Of a DNA stretch of 64,000 bases, positions 37,549-45,825 are shown piece after piece. The stretch is from Affinirhizobium straminoryzae (GTDB lineage: Bacteria; Pseudomonadota; Alphaproteobacteria; Rhizobiales; Rhizobiaceae): positions 1 through 64,000 of the forward strand of contig NZ_VJMG01000010.1 of assembly GCF_007004135.1 (NCBI RefSeq). The letters run 5' to 3'. The stretch's first letter is position 1, and each line of letters starts with the position of its first letter. The translations under genes were made by a program, and so were the position numbers. Under the pieces are notes generated by a model, which searched no databases, had not been told where the DNA came from, and worked only from the letters and a program-made list of their open reading frames with translations.

Positions 37549-38261
37549 ACAGGACTTCCGACGATGAGACGGCAGACCGCATCACCGGCGAGACGGAGGA
37601 TGCGGAGCAGCAGCGACCGGTGGACAAGGCCTATCGCGGCATCCGGCAGGCAATCCTGCGTGGCGAACTGAAGCCGGGCGATCATCTGGCGGAAGAACAG
37701 CTTGCGACCATGACCGGCACCAGCCGCACCCCGGTCCGCGAGGCGCTTCAGCGGCTTGCGGCCGAGGGGCTTGCCACCGTCAGCAACCGCCATCGCTTCG
37801 TCACGCATTTCTCGCACGAGGAAGTGTCGATCATGTTCGACATTCGCGCGCAGCTCGAAGCCTATGGCGCAGCACTGGCGGCGCAGAAGATCACGCCAGC
37901 CGAACTGGCGAAGCTGCAACACCTCATCGATGCCATGGCCGAGATCGAGCACGAAACGAGCAGCGACGTGGCCGAGCGGTTTCTCGCTCTCAATGGCGAG
38001 TTCCATGACATCATCATCAATGCCACCCGCTCCACGCAGTTGAAGCGGCTCACGGCGCCGGCAACGTCTCTGCCCCTCGTCCTCCTGAAGCAGTTCGTGA
38101 TGGAGCAACGGATCGACGTGGCACGTTCCAACCGCCAGCACCGCGACATTCACGCAGCACTCGCCGCCCACAACAGCGAATGGGCGGCTGCTGCCATGTC
38201 CGGCCACATTCTCTCCACCAAACCCAAGCCGCGCGATCCTGCCCGCGGCACGAAGCGATAA
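37545..38261 (+). CDS. GntR-family regulator (FCD type)
   Basis: Start at ATG 37545 gives 238 residues; it overlaps the upstream stop. The winged helix is EEQLATMTGTSRTPVREALQRLAAEG, with the wing NRHRFVTHF. The rest is an FCD domain, with Asp/His ligands in FDIRAQLEAY, FHDIIINAT and NRQHRDIHAAL. As the first regulator gene inside the cluster it is the best candidate to bind the TTTGTATACAAA-type sites in the 34.3-34.6 kb control region. Confidence 0.88.
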   Translation: MNRTSDDETADRITGETEDAEQQRPVDKAYRGIRQAILRGELKPGDHLAEEQLATMTGTSRTPVREALQRLAAEGLATVSNRHRFVTHFSHEEVSIMFDIRAQLEAYGAALAAQKITPAELAKLQHLIDAMAEIEHETSSDVAERFLALNGEFHDIIINATRSTQLKRLTAPATSLPLVLLKQFVMEQRIDVARSNRQHRDIHAALAAHNSEWAAAAMSGHILSTKPKPRDPARGTKR

Positions 38262-38282
38262 ACACAGCCTAGGAACACGCGC

Positions 38283-39791
38283 GTGTCGAGCTTTCGCGAC
38301 CAACTCATCCACTCTCCCCTGACGATCACCGGCTATGTCGGCGGCACCTTTCTCAAGCCATCGCCGGCCGACGAAATACCGGTCATCGACCCCACGACGG
38401 AGCGACGGGTGGCAACACTGCTGGAATCCTCTGTCGATGAGGTGGACCGGGCGGTGACGGCCGCAAGGGCGGCCTTCGACCGAGGGCCATGGCGGCGCTT
38501 GACGGTTGCCGAGCGGCAGACGGCGCTGATGGCAATCCATGACGTCATCCTTGCCCATGCCGACGAACTGGCCATGCTGGAAACGATCAACACCGGCATT
38601 CCGCTCAGCCAGACACGCAACGTTCACATTCCACGCGCGGCCTATAATTTCCGCTTCTTTGCCGAATACATCAACCAGGCGGGCGGCGAGGTGTTCACGC
38701 AGGAGCCAGGCCTCCTCAGCATGGTCACCTACGAACCGATCGGCGTGTGCGCGCTGATCGGACCATGGAACATGCCGCTTGGCCTGACCGCCATGAAAAT
38801 CGCCGGCGCGCTCGCCTTCGGCAATACCTGCGTGGTCAAGCCCTCCGAACTCACACCGCTGACAGTGACGCGGCTCATGGAGCGCATCGAGGGGGTGCTG
38901 CCGCAGGGCGTCATCAACCTCGTCAACGGACGTGGCCAGGTGACCGGCCATGCGCTGGTTTCGCATCCCGGCATCGACATGGTCTCCTTCACCGGCGGCA
39001 CGGTCACGGGTGCCGCCATCCTGACTGCACTGGCGAAGGGCATCAAGGGCTCGGCCATGGAGCTCGGTGGCAAGTCGGCCAACATCGTCTTCGCCGATGC
39101 CGATTTCGATCGGGCGCTTGATGCGGCGATGATGAGTTCCTTCATGAACAACGGTCAGATGTGTCTGGCCGGCAGCCGAATCTTCGTGGATCGCAGGATT
39201 GCCGATCGCTTCATCGACACCTTCAGCCGGCGCGTGGCAGCGCTGAGGATCGGCGACCCCTTGGCGGACGGCACCGAAGTCGGGCCGATGATCAACCATG
39301 CGCAGCGCGAGCGCATGACGCGCTATGCCGAAAGCGGCCTCTCGGAAGGGGCAAGCCTGCTGGCCGGCGGACACCGCTACAGCAATATCAATACCGGCTA
39401 CTTCTTCGAGCCGACCGCCATGCTGGCGCCATCCAACGACATCGCCATCTGCCGCGAGGAAATCTTCGGGCCGTTTGCCGCCCTGCAGATTTTCGATGAC
39501 GAGGAAGAGGTGATCGCCAAGGCCAACGAAAGCGATTTCGGGCTGGTCGGCTATGTCTGGACGCAGGATCTCGACCGCTCCATGCGGGCCGCCGCTGCGT
39601 TGCGCACCGGTACCGTTCTCGTCAACACACCGATCGTCCGCGACCTCAGAACCGGCTTCGGGGGCTACAAGCAATCCGGCCTCGGGCGAGAGGGCGCCAA
39701 AGGATCGCAGGCCATGTTCACGGAAATGAAGACGACGATCGTTGCACGCGAACCGCGCCGCATGCCGCGCATGGGACTTGCCGCATCATGA
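38283..39791 (+). CDS. Aldehyde dehydrogenase
   Basis: A 502-residue NAD(P)-dependent aldehyde dehydrogenase starting at GTG 38283. The catalytic Cys is Cys294 (NNGQMCLAGSR) and the general base is Glu260 (MELGGKSAN). The nucleotide site is FTGGTVTGAAI, and EEIFGPFAALQIF is the C-terminal signature. It is closest in pattern to betaine aldehyde/2-hydroxymuconic-semialdehyde-like dehydrogenases. It would oxidise an aldehyde arising in the cluster's pathway to a carboxylic acid. Confidence 0.92.
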   Translation: MSSFRDQLIHSPLTITGYVGGTFLKPSPADEIPVIDPTTERRVATLLESSVDEVDRAVTAARAAFDRGPWRRLTVAERQTALMAIHDVILAHADELAMLETINTGIPLSQTRNVHIPRAAYNFRFFAEYINQAGGEVFTQEPGLLSMVTYEPIGVCALIGPWNMPLGLTAMKIAGALAFGNTCVVKPSELTPLTVTRLMERIEGVLPQGVINLVNGRGQVTGHALVSHPGIDMVSFTGGTVTGAAILTALAKGIKGSAMELGGKSANIVFADADFDRALDAAMMSSFMNNGQMCLAGSRIFVDRRIADRFIDTFSRRVAALRIGDPLADGTEVGPMINHAQRERMTRYAESGLSEGASLLAGGHRYSNINTGYFFEPTAMLAPSNDIAICREEIFGPFAALQIFDDEEEVIAKANESDFGLVGYVWTQDLDRSMRAAAALRTGTVLVNTPIVRDLRTGFGGYKQSGLGREGAKGSQAMFTEMKTTIVAREPRRMPRMGLAAS

Positions 39792-40633
39792 CCAGCACGG
39801 GTGAACTCTATTCTTCGCTGCGCAATCGTGTGGTTATCGTCACCGGCGGGTCGCGCGGGCTCGGGCGTGAAATGGTGCTGGAACTGGTCTCTGCCGGCGC
39901 ACATCTCGCAGTGATCGGTTCGCAGGCAGGCCCGGCGCTCGACGACACGGTGGCGGAGGCCAACCGTTCAGGTCCCGGTCGCGCCATGGCGCTCGTCGCC
40001 GATGTCTCGGACAATGACCAGTGCGAAGCCGCAGTTGCCAGCACGCTGGCTGCCTTCGGGCGCGTCGATGTACTCGTCAACAATGCCGGCCTCGGCATGC
40101 GCCGGATTTCGGAACGGTTCAATACGACGCCCACCCGCTTCTGGGAAACCGATCCGGCCGCCTGGCGGGACATCATCGACACCAATGTCAACGGTCCTTT
40201 CCAGATGGCGCGGGCCGTCGTGCCGCATATGCTGGCGCAGGGCTTCGGCAAGATCATCAACATCTCGACCAGTGACCAGACCATGGTCCGGCGGGGTTAC
40301 GCGCCCTACGGGCCGAGCAAGGCCGCGCTGGAGGCGGCATCCAGAGTCTGGGCCCAGGATCTGGCCGGAACCGGCATCGATGTGAATGTCTATCTGCCGG
40401 GCGGCGCTGCCGATACCGATCTTCTTCCGCCAAGCCCGGACAAGAAGGGGGCAGACGGCAATCTGCTGCCCGCCACCATCATGCGGCGCGCAATCCGTTG
40501 GCTGGCAGCCGATGAATCCAACGGCATCACGGGAGCCCGCTTCATCGCACGTCTATGGGACGAGACGCTGCCGCCCGCCGACGCCGCGCACCTGGCACGC
40601 TCGCCCGCCGTCGACAAGCCGGCAATTCTCTAG
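39788..40633 (+). CDS. Short-chain dehydrogenase/reductase 1
   Basis: A 281-residue classical SDR. The cofactor motif is TGGSRGLGREM, then NNAGLGM, and the catalytic set is Ser in NISTSD, Tyr174 and Lys178 (YGPSK). The first residues favour NADP(H) (Arg after the Gly-rich loop). It overlaps the aldehyde dehydrogenase by four bases and is probably in the same transcript. It interconverts an alcohol and ketone; the substrate is unknown. Confidence 0.9.
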   Translation: MTSTGELYSSLRNRVVIVTGGSRGLGREMVLELVSAGAHLAVIGSQAGPALDDTVAEANRSGPGRAMALVADVSDNDQCEAAVASTLAAFGRVDVLVNNAGLGMRRISERFNTTPTRFWETDPAAWRDIIDTNVNGPFQMARAVVPHMLAQGFGKIINISTSDQTMVRRGYAPYGPSKAALEAASRVWAQDLAGTGIDVNVYLPGGAADTDLLPPSPDKKGADGNLLPATIMRRAIRWLAADESNGITGARFIARLWDETLPPADAAHLARSPAVDKPAIL

Positions 40634-40645
40634 GAGATCCGCCCG

Positions 40646-41521
40646 ATGCTGCGTTTCGGATCCGCCCTTATCCAGACCGTCCACGATCTCGATCCTTTTG
40701 CCCTTCCCGTCGACCTGCTGTTTCCCGGCCGCACGGTCGAGGACTTGCGGGAGCATGCCGACCTGCTTGCTCCCCATCATGTCGACTTCGACGCCGGATC
40801 GATCCTGCTTGGCGTGCAAAGCCATGTGGTGCGCATCGGCGGGCTGGTGATCCTCATCGATACCTGCATTGGAGAGCACAAGCCGCGGGCGCAGCGGAGA
40901 GACTGGCACCAGCGGCAGGCAACGGGTTACCTCGAAAGACTGTCCGCACTCGGTCTCACGCCTGACGACGTCGATATTGTTCTGTGCACCCACCTGCATG
41001 CAGATCACGTGGGCTGGAACACGCAGTGGGTGGATGGACGCTGGGTGCCGACCTTTCCCCGGGCGCGCTATCTCATCTCGCGCGAAGAATTCGAGCAATG
41101 GCAGGCCGCAGAAACCGAGGAGGCCGGCCGGCACAATCACGGCTCCTTCATCGACAGCGTCGCCCCGATCGTCGAGGCGGGCCAGGCGGATCTGGTGGAG
41201 GACGGCTTTGCGCTGACCGACGGCGTGACGCTGATGGCGCTGCCCGGTCACACCCGCGGACAACTGGGGCTCTGCCTCTGCCATGGCGAGCGGCGTGCTG
41301 TCTTCTCGGCGGATGCCGTCCACACACCGGTTCAGGTCTTCCGGCCGGACTGGGCAAGCCGCTTCTGCAGCGACCAGGATCGCGCGATCGCTACCCGCCG
41401 GTCGCTGTTCGAGGCGGCCGCCGATCGCGACGACCTTCTGCTGCCCGCGCATCTGCGCCATGTCTCGGCCATGCGGATCCGCCGCACTGGCGGCGGCTAC
41501 CGCCCGGAATTCGTGCCATGA
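40646..41521 (+). CDS. Metallo-beta-lactamase-fold hydrolase (lactonase-like)
   Basis: A 291-residue MBL-fold protein. The zinc motif THLHADHVGWNT places His116, His118, Asp120 and His121 as ligands; a further His lies in LPGHTRGQLG and the last in PAHLRH. The group includes AHL lactonases and 4-pyridoxolactonase as well as aryl sulfatases. In this catabolic setting it is likely a lactone- or ester-opening enzyme; quorum quenching is possible but untested. Confidence 0.87.
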   Translation: MLRFGSALIQTVHDLDPFALPVDLLFPGRTVEDLREHADLLAPHHVDFDAGSILLGVQSHVVRIGGLVILIDTCIGEHKPRAQRRDWHQRQATGYLERLSALGLTPDDVDIVLCTHLHADHVGWNTQWVDGRWVPTFPRARYLISREEFEQWQAAETEEAGRHNHGSFIDSVAPIVEAGQADLVEDGFALTDGVTLMALPGHTRGQLGLCLCHGERRAVFSADAVHTPVQVFRPDWASRFCSDQDRAIATRRSLFEAAADRDDLLLPAHLRHVSAMRIRRTGGGYRPEFVP

Positions 41522-41532
41522 CGGCGGCCTTT

Positions 41533-42309
41533 TCAGTCCGCCGCCGCTTCCCTGGTGCGGTGAATGTGCATGACATAGGCCATCTGGTCGGCGGGATGCC
41601 AGTTGAACGAGGCAATGAGAACGCCGCCCTCGGTGACGTAGCGCCGCAGCAATTGCAGCGACCACGCCCCCGGCTTCAACCCGAGCTGGCGGGAAAATTC
41701 GGGCGGCATGGGAAGCGCGCGGATTTCCTGCACGGCCTCCTCGATCGGCCCGTCGGCATGGCGTTCGAGAAGCGAGAAGAACGGACCTTCGTGATCCGGC
41801 AACTGATCCACGACATGTTCGAAGCGTTTCGGGATGTAACTCTGGATATAGCAGATCGGCTTGCCGCCCGGCTCCGTCCACCGCACGCCGTTGACGAGAA
41901 TCCAGTCTTCGCCTGCCAGCCCGCCGACAAGCTCGGCCGTTTCCTGGTCCAGCACCACCGTCTTCACGTCCATCACGACGTAATAGGTCTCGACGGCAAC
42001 CTGGAACAGTTCCTCCAGCGAACCGAAGGACTGGAAGAAGGTGGAGCGGGAAGTGGCGGAGATCACCCGGGTGCCGACACCTTGCCGACGTTCGACATAG
42101 CCCCGCTCGCGCAGATAGCGCAGCGCCTCGCGGATGGTCGTTCGGCTGCTGTTGAATTCGACCGCCAGCTCCAGTTCCGGCGGCATCAGGCTGCCGATCG
42201 GATAGACGCCCTCGATCAGCCTCTCCTCGAGAATTTTCTGGATCTGCGCATAGCGCGGCAATCCTTCGCCGGCGCGATCCGCAGCGGGACGTTCCTCACG
42301 GGCGGTCAT
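41533..42309 (-). CDS. GntR-family regulator (HutC/UTRA type)
   Basis: Start at ATG 42309 behind gggagagg, giving 258 residues. The winged helix is ELAVEFNSSRTTIREALRYLRERGYVERRQGVGTRV. The C-terminal two-thirds is a UTRA ligand domain (RRYVTEGGVLIASFNWHP). It is divergent from the second half of the cluster (42494 onward), with a TGTC-TG-GACA palindrome between them, so it probably represses that operon until a pathway intermediate binds. Confidence 0.88.
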   Translation of the reverse strand: MTAREERPAADRAGEGLPRYAQIQKILEERLIEGVYPIGSLMPPELELAVEFNSSRTTIREALRYLRERGYVERRQGVGTRVISATSRSTFFQSFGSLEELFQVAVETYYVVMDVKTVVLDQETAELVGGLAGEDWILVNGVRWTEPGGKPICYIQSYIPKRFEHVVDQLPDHEGPFFSLLERHADGPIEEAVQEIRALPMPPEFSRQLGLKPGAWSLQLLRRYVTEGGVLIASFNWHPADQMAYVMHIHRTREAAAD

Positions 42310-42437
42310 AGGCCTCTCCCTGTTCATTCCTCAGACGCATCACGACGTCTCGCCGCCCTGCCCTACAGGAAAAGCAGGCAGCGCGACACTGCCAGACCCC
42401 GCGGAAGATGGGGACACGGGCACAAGCGATGCGCATA

Positions 42438-42447
42438 TGTCTGGACA
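42438..42447. promoter_or_regulatory. Candidate operator of the HutC-type GntR regulator
   Basis: TGTC-TG-GACA, a 10-base palindrome, lies between the divergent GntR gene and the isomerase operon, 46 bases upstream of the isomerase start. It overlaps a spurious upstream ATG in the same frame, which supports the later start at 42494. Confidence 0.45.
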
Positions 42448-42493
42448 AATACAACATTCTCTCGCTATCAAATACGCACATAACGAGGACAAG

Positions 42494-43240
42494 ATGCGCG
42501 AACGTCACCAATCCGTCTACTCCTTCCGCGCCAAGCTTGGCCTCATCACGCCACCCACCAACACCGTGAACGAGGCGGAATGGAGCCGCATGCTGCCCGA
42601 GGGCGTCACCTTCCACACACACCGGATGCCACTGCATCCCGACAGCAGTTCGGAAGAGGGCAAGGCCGGATTGATGCGCGATCTTCAGTCGGTGTGCGGC
42701 CTGCTGAAACAGGCGCGCGTCGATGCGATTGCCTATGCCTGCACTGCCGGTTCGATGATCAACCCGGTCGAAAGCCTGCCCACGGCGCTGACCGCGGCCG
42801 TCGGCGTGACCGCCGTGACGACATCCGCCGCCATCGTCCGGGGGTTAAGGGCTCTCGGGGCGACGGTTCTGTCGGTCGCGACCCCGTACCACGAGGCGCT
42901 CAATCATCATGAGACGGTGTTTCTGAGGGAAAATGGCTTCGAGGTCGCCAGTCTCGTGGGCCTTGGCATCGGCGCCGGCGGTCCCGCCGAATATGTGCAG
43001 ATCGCGGAAACATCCCTGGAACGCATCACCGCACATGTGCGGGCCGCCTTCGTGCCCGGCAGTGATGCCATCCTGATCACATGTACGGACTTTCCCACAC
43101 TGCCGCTGATTGCGACACTCGAGGAGGAATTCGGCGTTCCCGTCGTCACATCCAACCAGGCAACGCTCTGGGCCATGCTGCGTGCGGTTGGCATCGACGA
43201 CAGGCTGTCCGGCTGCGGGCGCCTGGCTGCACAGCACTGA
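42494..43240 (+). CDS. Maleate cis-trans isomerase-like protein (Asp/Glu racemase superfamily)
   Basis: Start at ATG 42494, with a ribosome site gagg five bases upstream; an ATG at 42437 lies inside the putative operator. The 248-residue protein has both catalytic Cys, Cys83 (AYACTAGS) and Cys197 (ITCTDFPT), and the N-terminal GLITPPTNTVNEAEW motif of maleate isomerases and NicE. It may convert a maleate-type acid to fumarate, feeding the TCA cycle. The paralogue at 35867-36613 has lost both Cys. Confidence 0.86.
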   Translation: MRERHQSVYSFRAKLGLITPPTNTVNEAEWSRMLPEGVTFHTHRMPLHPDSSSEEGKAGLMRDLQSVCGLLKQARVDAIAYACTAGSMINPVESLPTALTAAVGVTAVTTSAAIVRGLRALGATVLSVATPYHEALNHHETVFLRENGFEVASLVGLGIGAGGPAEYVQIAETSLERITAHVRAAFVPGSDAILITCTDFPTLPLIATLEEEFGVPVVTSNQATLWAMLRAVGIDDRLSGCGRLAAQH

Positions 43241-43272
43241 TCACCACAACGACAACACAAGGAGGATACACC

Positions 43273-44133
43273 ATGGCAGATGCACGCTTGAGAGAAGCCC
43301 TGGAGGCAAGGGAATTCATTCTGGCGCCGGGGGTTTTCGACCTCATCTCGGCACTGATGGCCGACCGGCTGGGCTTCAAGGCGCTTTATGTGACCGGCTA
43401 TGGCACGGTCGCCTCCTATCTCGGCCTGCCTGATGCCGGCATCGCCACCTATCGCGACATGATCGAGCGCATTGGCCAGATTGTGAAGATGACGAAGACG
43501 CCGGTGATCGCCGATGCCGATACCGGCTATGGCGGGCTCCTCAACGTGCGCCACACGGTGCGCGGCTATGAGGAGGCCGGGGTGACCGCGATCCAGATCG
43601 AGGACCAGGAGTTTCCAAAGAAGTGCGGGCACACGCCGAACCGCCGCGTGATTCCGCTGGAAGACATGGTGCGCAAGGTGAAGGTGGCGAGCGACGCCCG
43701 CTCCAGTCGCGATTTCCTGATCATTGCCCGCACCGATGCCCGCACCGGCCTTGGGCTGGACGAGGCGATCCGGCGCGGCGAAGCCTATCGCGAAGCCGGT
43801 GCCGACATCGTCTTCGTCGAATCCCCCGAAAGCGAAGCGGAAATGCAGACGGTGGCGGAACGGATCAAGGCGCCGCTGTTTGCCAACATGGTGAATGGCG
43901 GACGCACACCGCTCCTCTCGGCCGAGCGTCTGCAGGCGCTCGGCTATTCCATTGCCATCCATCCGGCACTCGGCTTCCTCAGCGTCGGCGCCGCGCTCGA
44001 CAAGGCCTATCGCGACCTCAAGGAAAACGGCATCACCTCGCCGGAGATCGACCTCTATTCCTTTGCAGAGTTCAACAAGCTGCTGGGTTTCGAGGACGTG
44101 TGGAATTTCGAACGACGCTACGCGGAAATCTGA
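43273..44133 (+). CDS. Isocitrate lyase/PEP-mutase superfamily lyase
   Basis: A 286-residue TIM-barrel protein starting at ATG 43273 behind a strong aaggagg-like site. The metal site is ADADTGYGG and the gating-loop catalytic Cys is Cys118 (KKCGH), shared by methylisocitrate, 2,3-dimethylmalate and oxaloacetate-type lyases. It splits a C-C bond in a hydroxy- or oxo-dicarboxylate, or decarboxylates oxaloacetate. It fits a pathway that ends in C4 or C5 dicarboxylates. The exact substrate is unknown. Confidence 0.89.
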   Translation: MADARLREALEAREFILAPGVFDLISALMADRLGFKALYVTGYGTVASYLGLPDAGIATYRDMIERIGQIVKMTKTPVIADADTGYGGLLNVRHTVRGYEEAGVTAIQIEDQEFPKKCGHTPNRRVIPLEDMVRKVKVASDARSSRDFLIIARTDARTGLGLDEAIRRGEAYREAGADIVFVESPESEAEMQTVAERIKAPLFANMVNGGRTPLLSAERLQALGYSIAIHPALGFLSVGAALDKAYRDLKENGITSPEIDLYSFAEFNKLLGFEDVWNFERRYAEI

Positions 44134-44156
44134 AACAGCCAACGGAAGGAACGGCC

Positions 44157-44804
44157 ATGGCCGAGAACCTCGACGACAATTACAGGATTGCCTATGGCAA
44201 CAGGGCCGGCTTCGGCAAGCGGCCGGCGCTGGTGCTGATCGATTTCGCCGAGGCCTATTTCGACCCCGACTGCGTTCTCTATGCCGGGGTCGATGATGCT
44301 CTGGCCTCTGCGCTGCGCATCCGGGCCGTGGCGCACGAGGAAGGCATCCCGGTCATCCTGACCGAGGTCACCTATCAGCCGGGCGGGATCAATGGCGGCC
44401 GCTTCTTCGAAAAGGCGAAGCCGCTTGCCTCCTTTGTCAAGGGCCGCAAGACGGCGGAATTTGCCAGCGGACTTGTGCCGCGCGAAGACGAGATCATCGT
44501 CTCCAAGCAGTACCCGTCGGCATTCTTCGGCACCTCGCTTGCCTCGACACTGACCTCGATGGGCATCGACAACGTGGTGCTGACGGGCCTGACGACCAGC
44601 GGCTGCGTGCGCGCCTCCTGCGTCGATTCCATGTCGCATGGCTTCATCACAACCGTGGTCCGCGAAGCCTGCGGCGACAGGCATCCCGCCCCCCATGAAG
44701 CGAACCTGTTCGACATGAATGCCAAGTATGCGGACGTGGTCTCGGAAGAGGAGATCATCGCCTTCTTCCGCTCGGTCGGGCAGAAGGAACAGGCGCATGG
44801 CTGA
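44157..44804 (+). CDS. Cysteine amidohydrolase (isochorismatase fold; maleamate amidase/N-carbamoylsarcosine amidase-like)
   Basis: A 215-residue protein with the nucleophile Cys150 (TTSGCVRAS) and the catalytic Asp in LVLIDFAEAY; the usual cis-peptide region TGLTTSGC is intact. The family includes N-carbamoylsarcosine amidase, nicotinamidase and NicF maleamate amidohydrolase. Lying two genes after a maleate-isomerase-like protein, it suits hydrolysis of a maleamate-like half-amide to ammonia and a diacid. It overlaps the next SDR gene. Confidence 0.87.
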   Translation: MAENLDDNYRIAYGNRAGFGKRPALVLIDFAEAYFDPDCVLYAGVDDALASALRIRAVAHEEGIPVILTEVTYQPGGINGGRFFEKAKPLASFVKGRKTAEFASGLVPREDEIIVSKQYPSAFFGTSLASTLTSMGIDNVVLTGLTTSGCVRASCVDSMSHGFITTVVREACGDRHPAPHEANLFDMNAKYADVVSEEEIIAFFRSVGQKEQAHG

Positions 44805-45543
44805 CAACGCCGGACCACGCCGCATCGCCGTGCTTGGCGGTGCCGGCGGCATCGGCCGCGCGCTCGTCGCCTCGCTGCTGGACCAGGGCGACGAGGTGAT
44901 CGTGCTGGACCTGCAAGCCTCTCTCATGCGCCACGCACTGGCAGCACCGGGGATTGCCATCGACGTCTGCGACGCGGCCTCCGTCACCCGGGCCTTCGCC
45001 GATCTTGCCGCTCGATGGGAGACCATGGACGGCTTCGTCAATCTTGCAGGCTACAACAGCCAGCTGCTGCCGCTTGCGGAAACGCCGGGCGACTATTTCG
45101 ACGATGTCATCGCCGGCAACCTGCGGGGCGTATTCCTTGCCTGCAGGGCAGCCATTCCCCTGATGGCGGAGGGCGGTTCGGTGGTGAACGTGGCATCCGG
45201 CCTTGCCGCCAACATCCGCCCGGGCTACGGCGCCTATTCCGCCTCGAAGGCCGGCGTCATTGCCATGACCAAGACTTTTGCGGTGGAAAATGCGCCGCGC
45301 CTGCGTTTCAATGCGGTGGCTCCCGGCCTTGTGGATACCGCCTTCCTGCGCGGCGGCACCGGCCGCTCGGACGAGGATCAGGCCTCCATCGTCCCGCTGG
45401 AGGCCTACCGCGCCATGACGCCGATGAAACGGCTGGCGCTGCCGGACGACATTGTCGGTCCCATCGCCTTTCTGCTGTCGCAGGCCAGCGGCTTCATGAC
45501 CGGGCAGGTGCTGTGGGTCAACGGCGGCGGCTATATGCCCTGA
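44797..45543 (+). CDS. Short-chain dehydrogenase/reductase 2
   Basis: Start at ATG 44797, eight bases inside the previous gene; 248 residues. The cofactor motif is VLGGAGGIGRALV (an unusual leading Leu-Gly-Gly), then VNLAGYNSQ, with the catalytic Tyr147 and Lys151 (YSASK) and C-terminal GQVLWVNGGGY. Asp after the second strand (VIVLDLQ) favours NAD over NADP. It is last in the operon, before a strong terminator. Confidence 0.9.
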   Translation: MADNAGPRRIAVLGGAGGIGRALVASLLDQGDEVIVLDLQASLMRHALAAPGIAIDVCDAASVTRAFADLAARWETMDGFVNLAGYNSQLLPLAETPGDYFDDVIAGNLRGVFLACRAAIPLMAEGGSVVNVASGLAANIRPGYGAYSASKAGVIAMTKTFAVENAPRLRFNAVAPGLVDTAFLRGGTGRSDEDQASIVPLEAYRAMTPMKRLALPDDIVGPIAFLLSQASGFMTGQVLWVNGGGYMP

Positions 45544-45548
45544 CCCCA

Positions 45549-45577
45549 GGCCGGGGCAGGTTCGGACTGCCCCGGCC
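45549..45577 (+). terminator. Intrinsic-type terminator of the catabolic operon
   Basis: GGCCGGGGCAG (45549-45559) pairs exactly with CTGCCCCGGCC (45567-45577) across a 7-base loop and is followed by gtttcct. It begins six bases after the SDR stop codon. Confidence 0.7.
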
Positions 45578-45825
45578 GTTTCCTGATCCTGAATGCGAGG
45601 CGGATCTCGACCTCTGCAGCTGTCCTGGACGGGCCATCCAGACACGCGACATTGGAGCCCTTCGCGTGCCAAGCAGACTTTGGCTCCGTATCAGACGGGA
45701 AAATCCTCGCAATCATCCACACACTGCCACAATCAGCGCTTTATTGTGCACCGCAGCAACATCTGCATGGCGGATGCGTTATACCTTGTCATCGCCACTC
45801 CGGCCGATGCTGAAAGGATGATTTC

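Noticed and set aside
37446..39674. 742-residue minus-strand frame across the GntR and aldehyde dehydrogenase genes
   Set aside because: Antisense shadow with no family match; both genes beneath it have intact catalytic motifs on the plus strand.
42437..42493. Upstream ATG for the isomerase-like gene at 42437
   Set aside because: It overlaps the putative operator; ATG 42494 has a good ribosome site and the expected family N-terminus.
34623..44804. A complete nicotinate (Nic) pathway
   Set aside because: A flavin monooxygenase, amidohydrolase and isomerase are present, but no 2,5-dihydroxypyridine dioxygenase and no formylmaleamate deformylase were found in the cluster, so the name is not justified.
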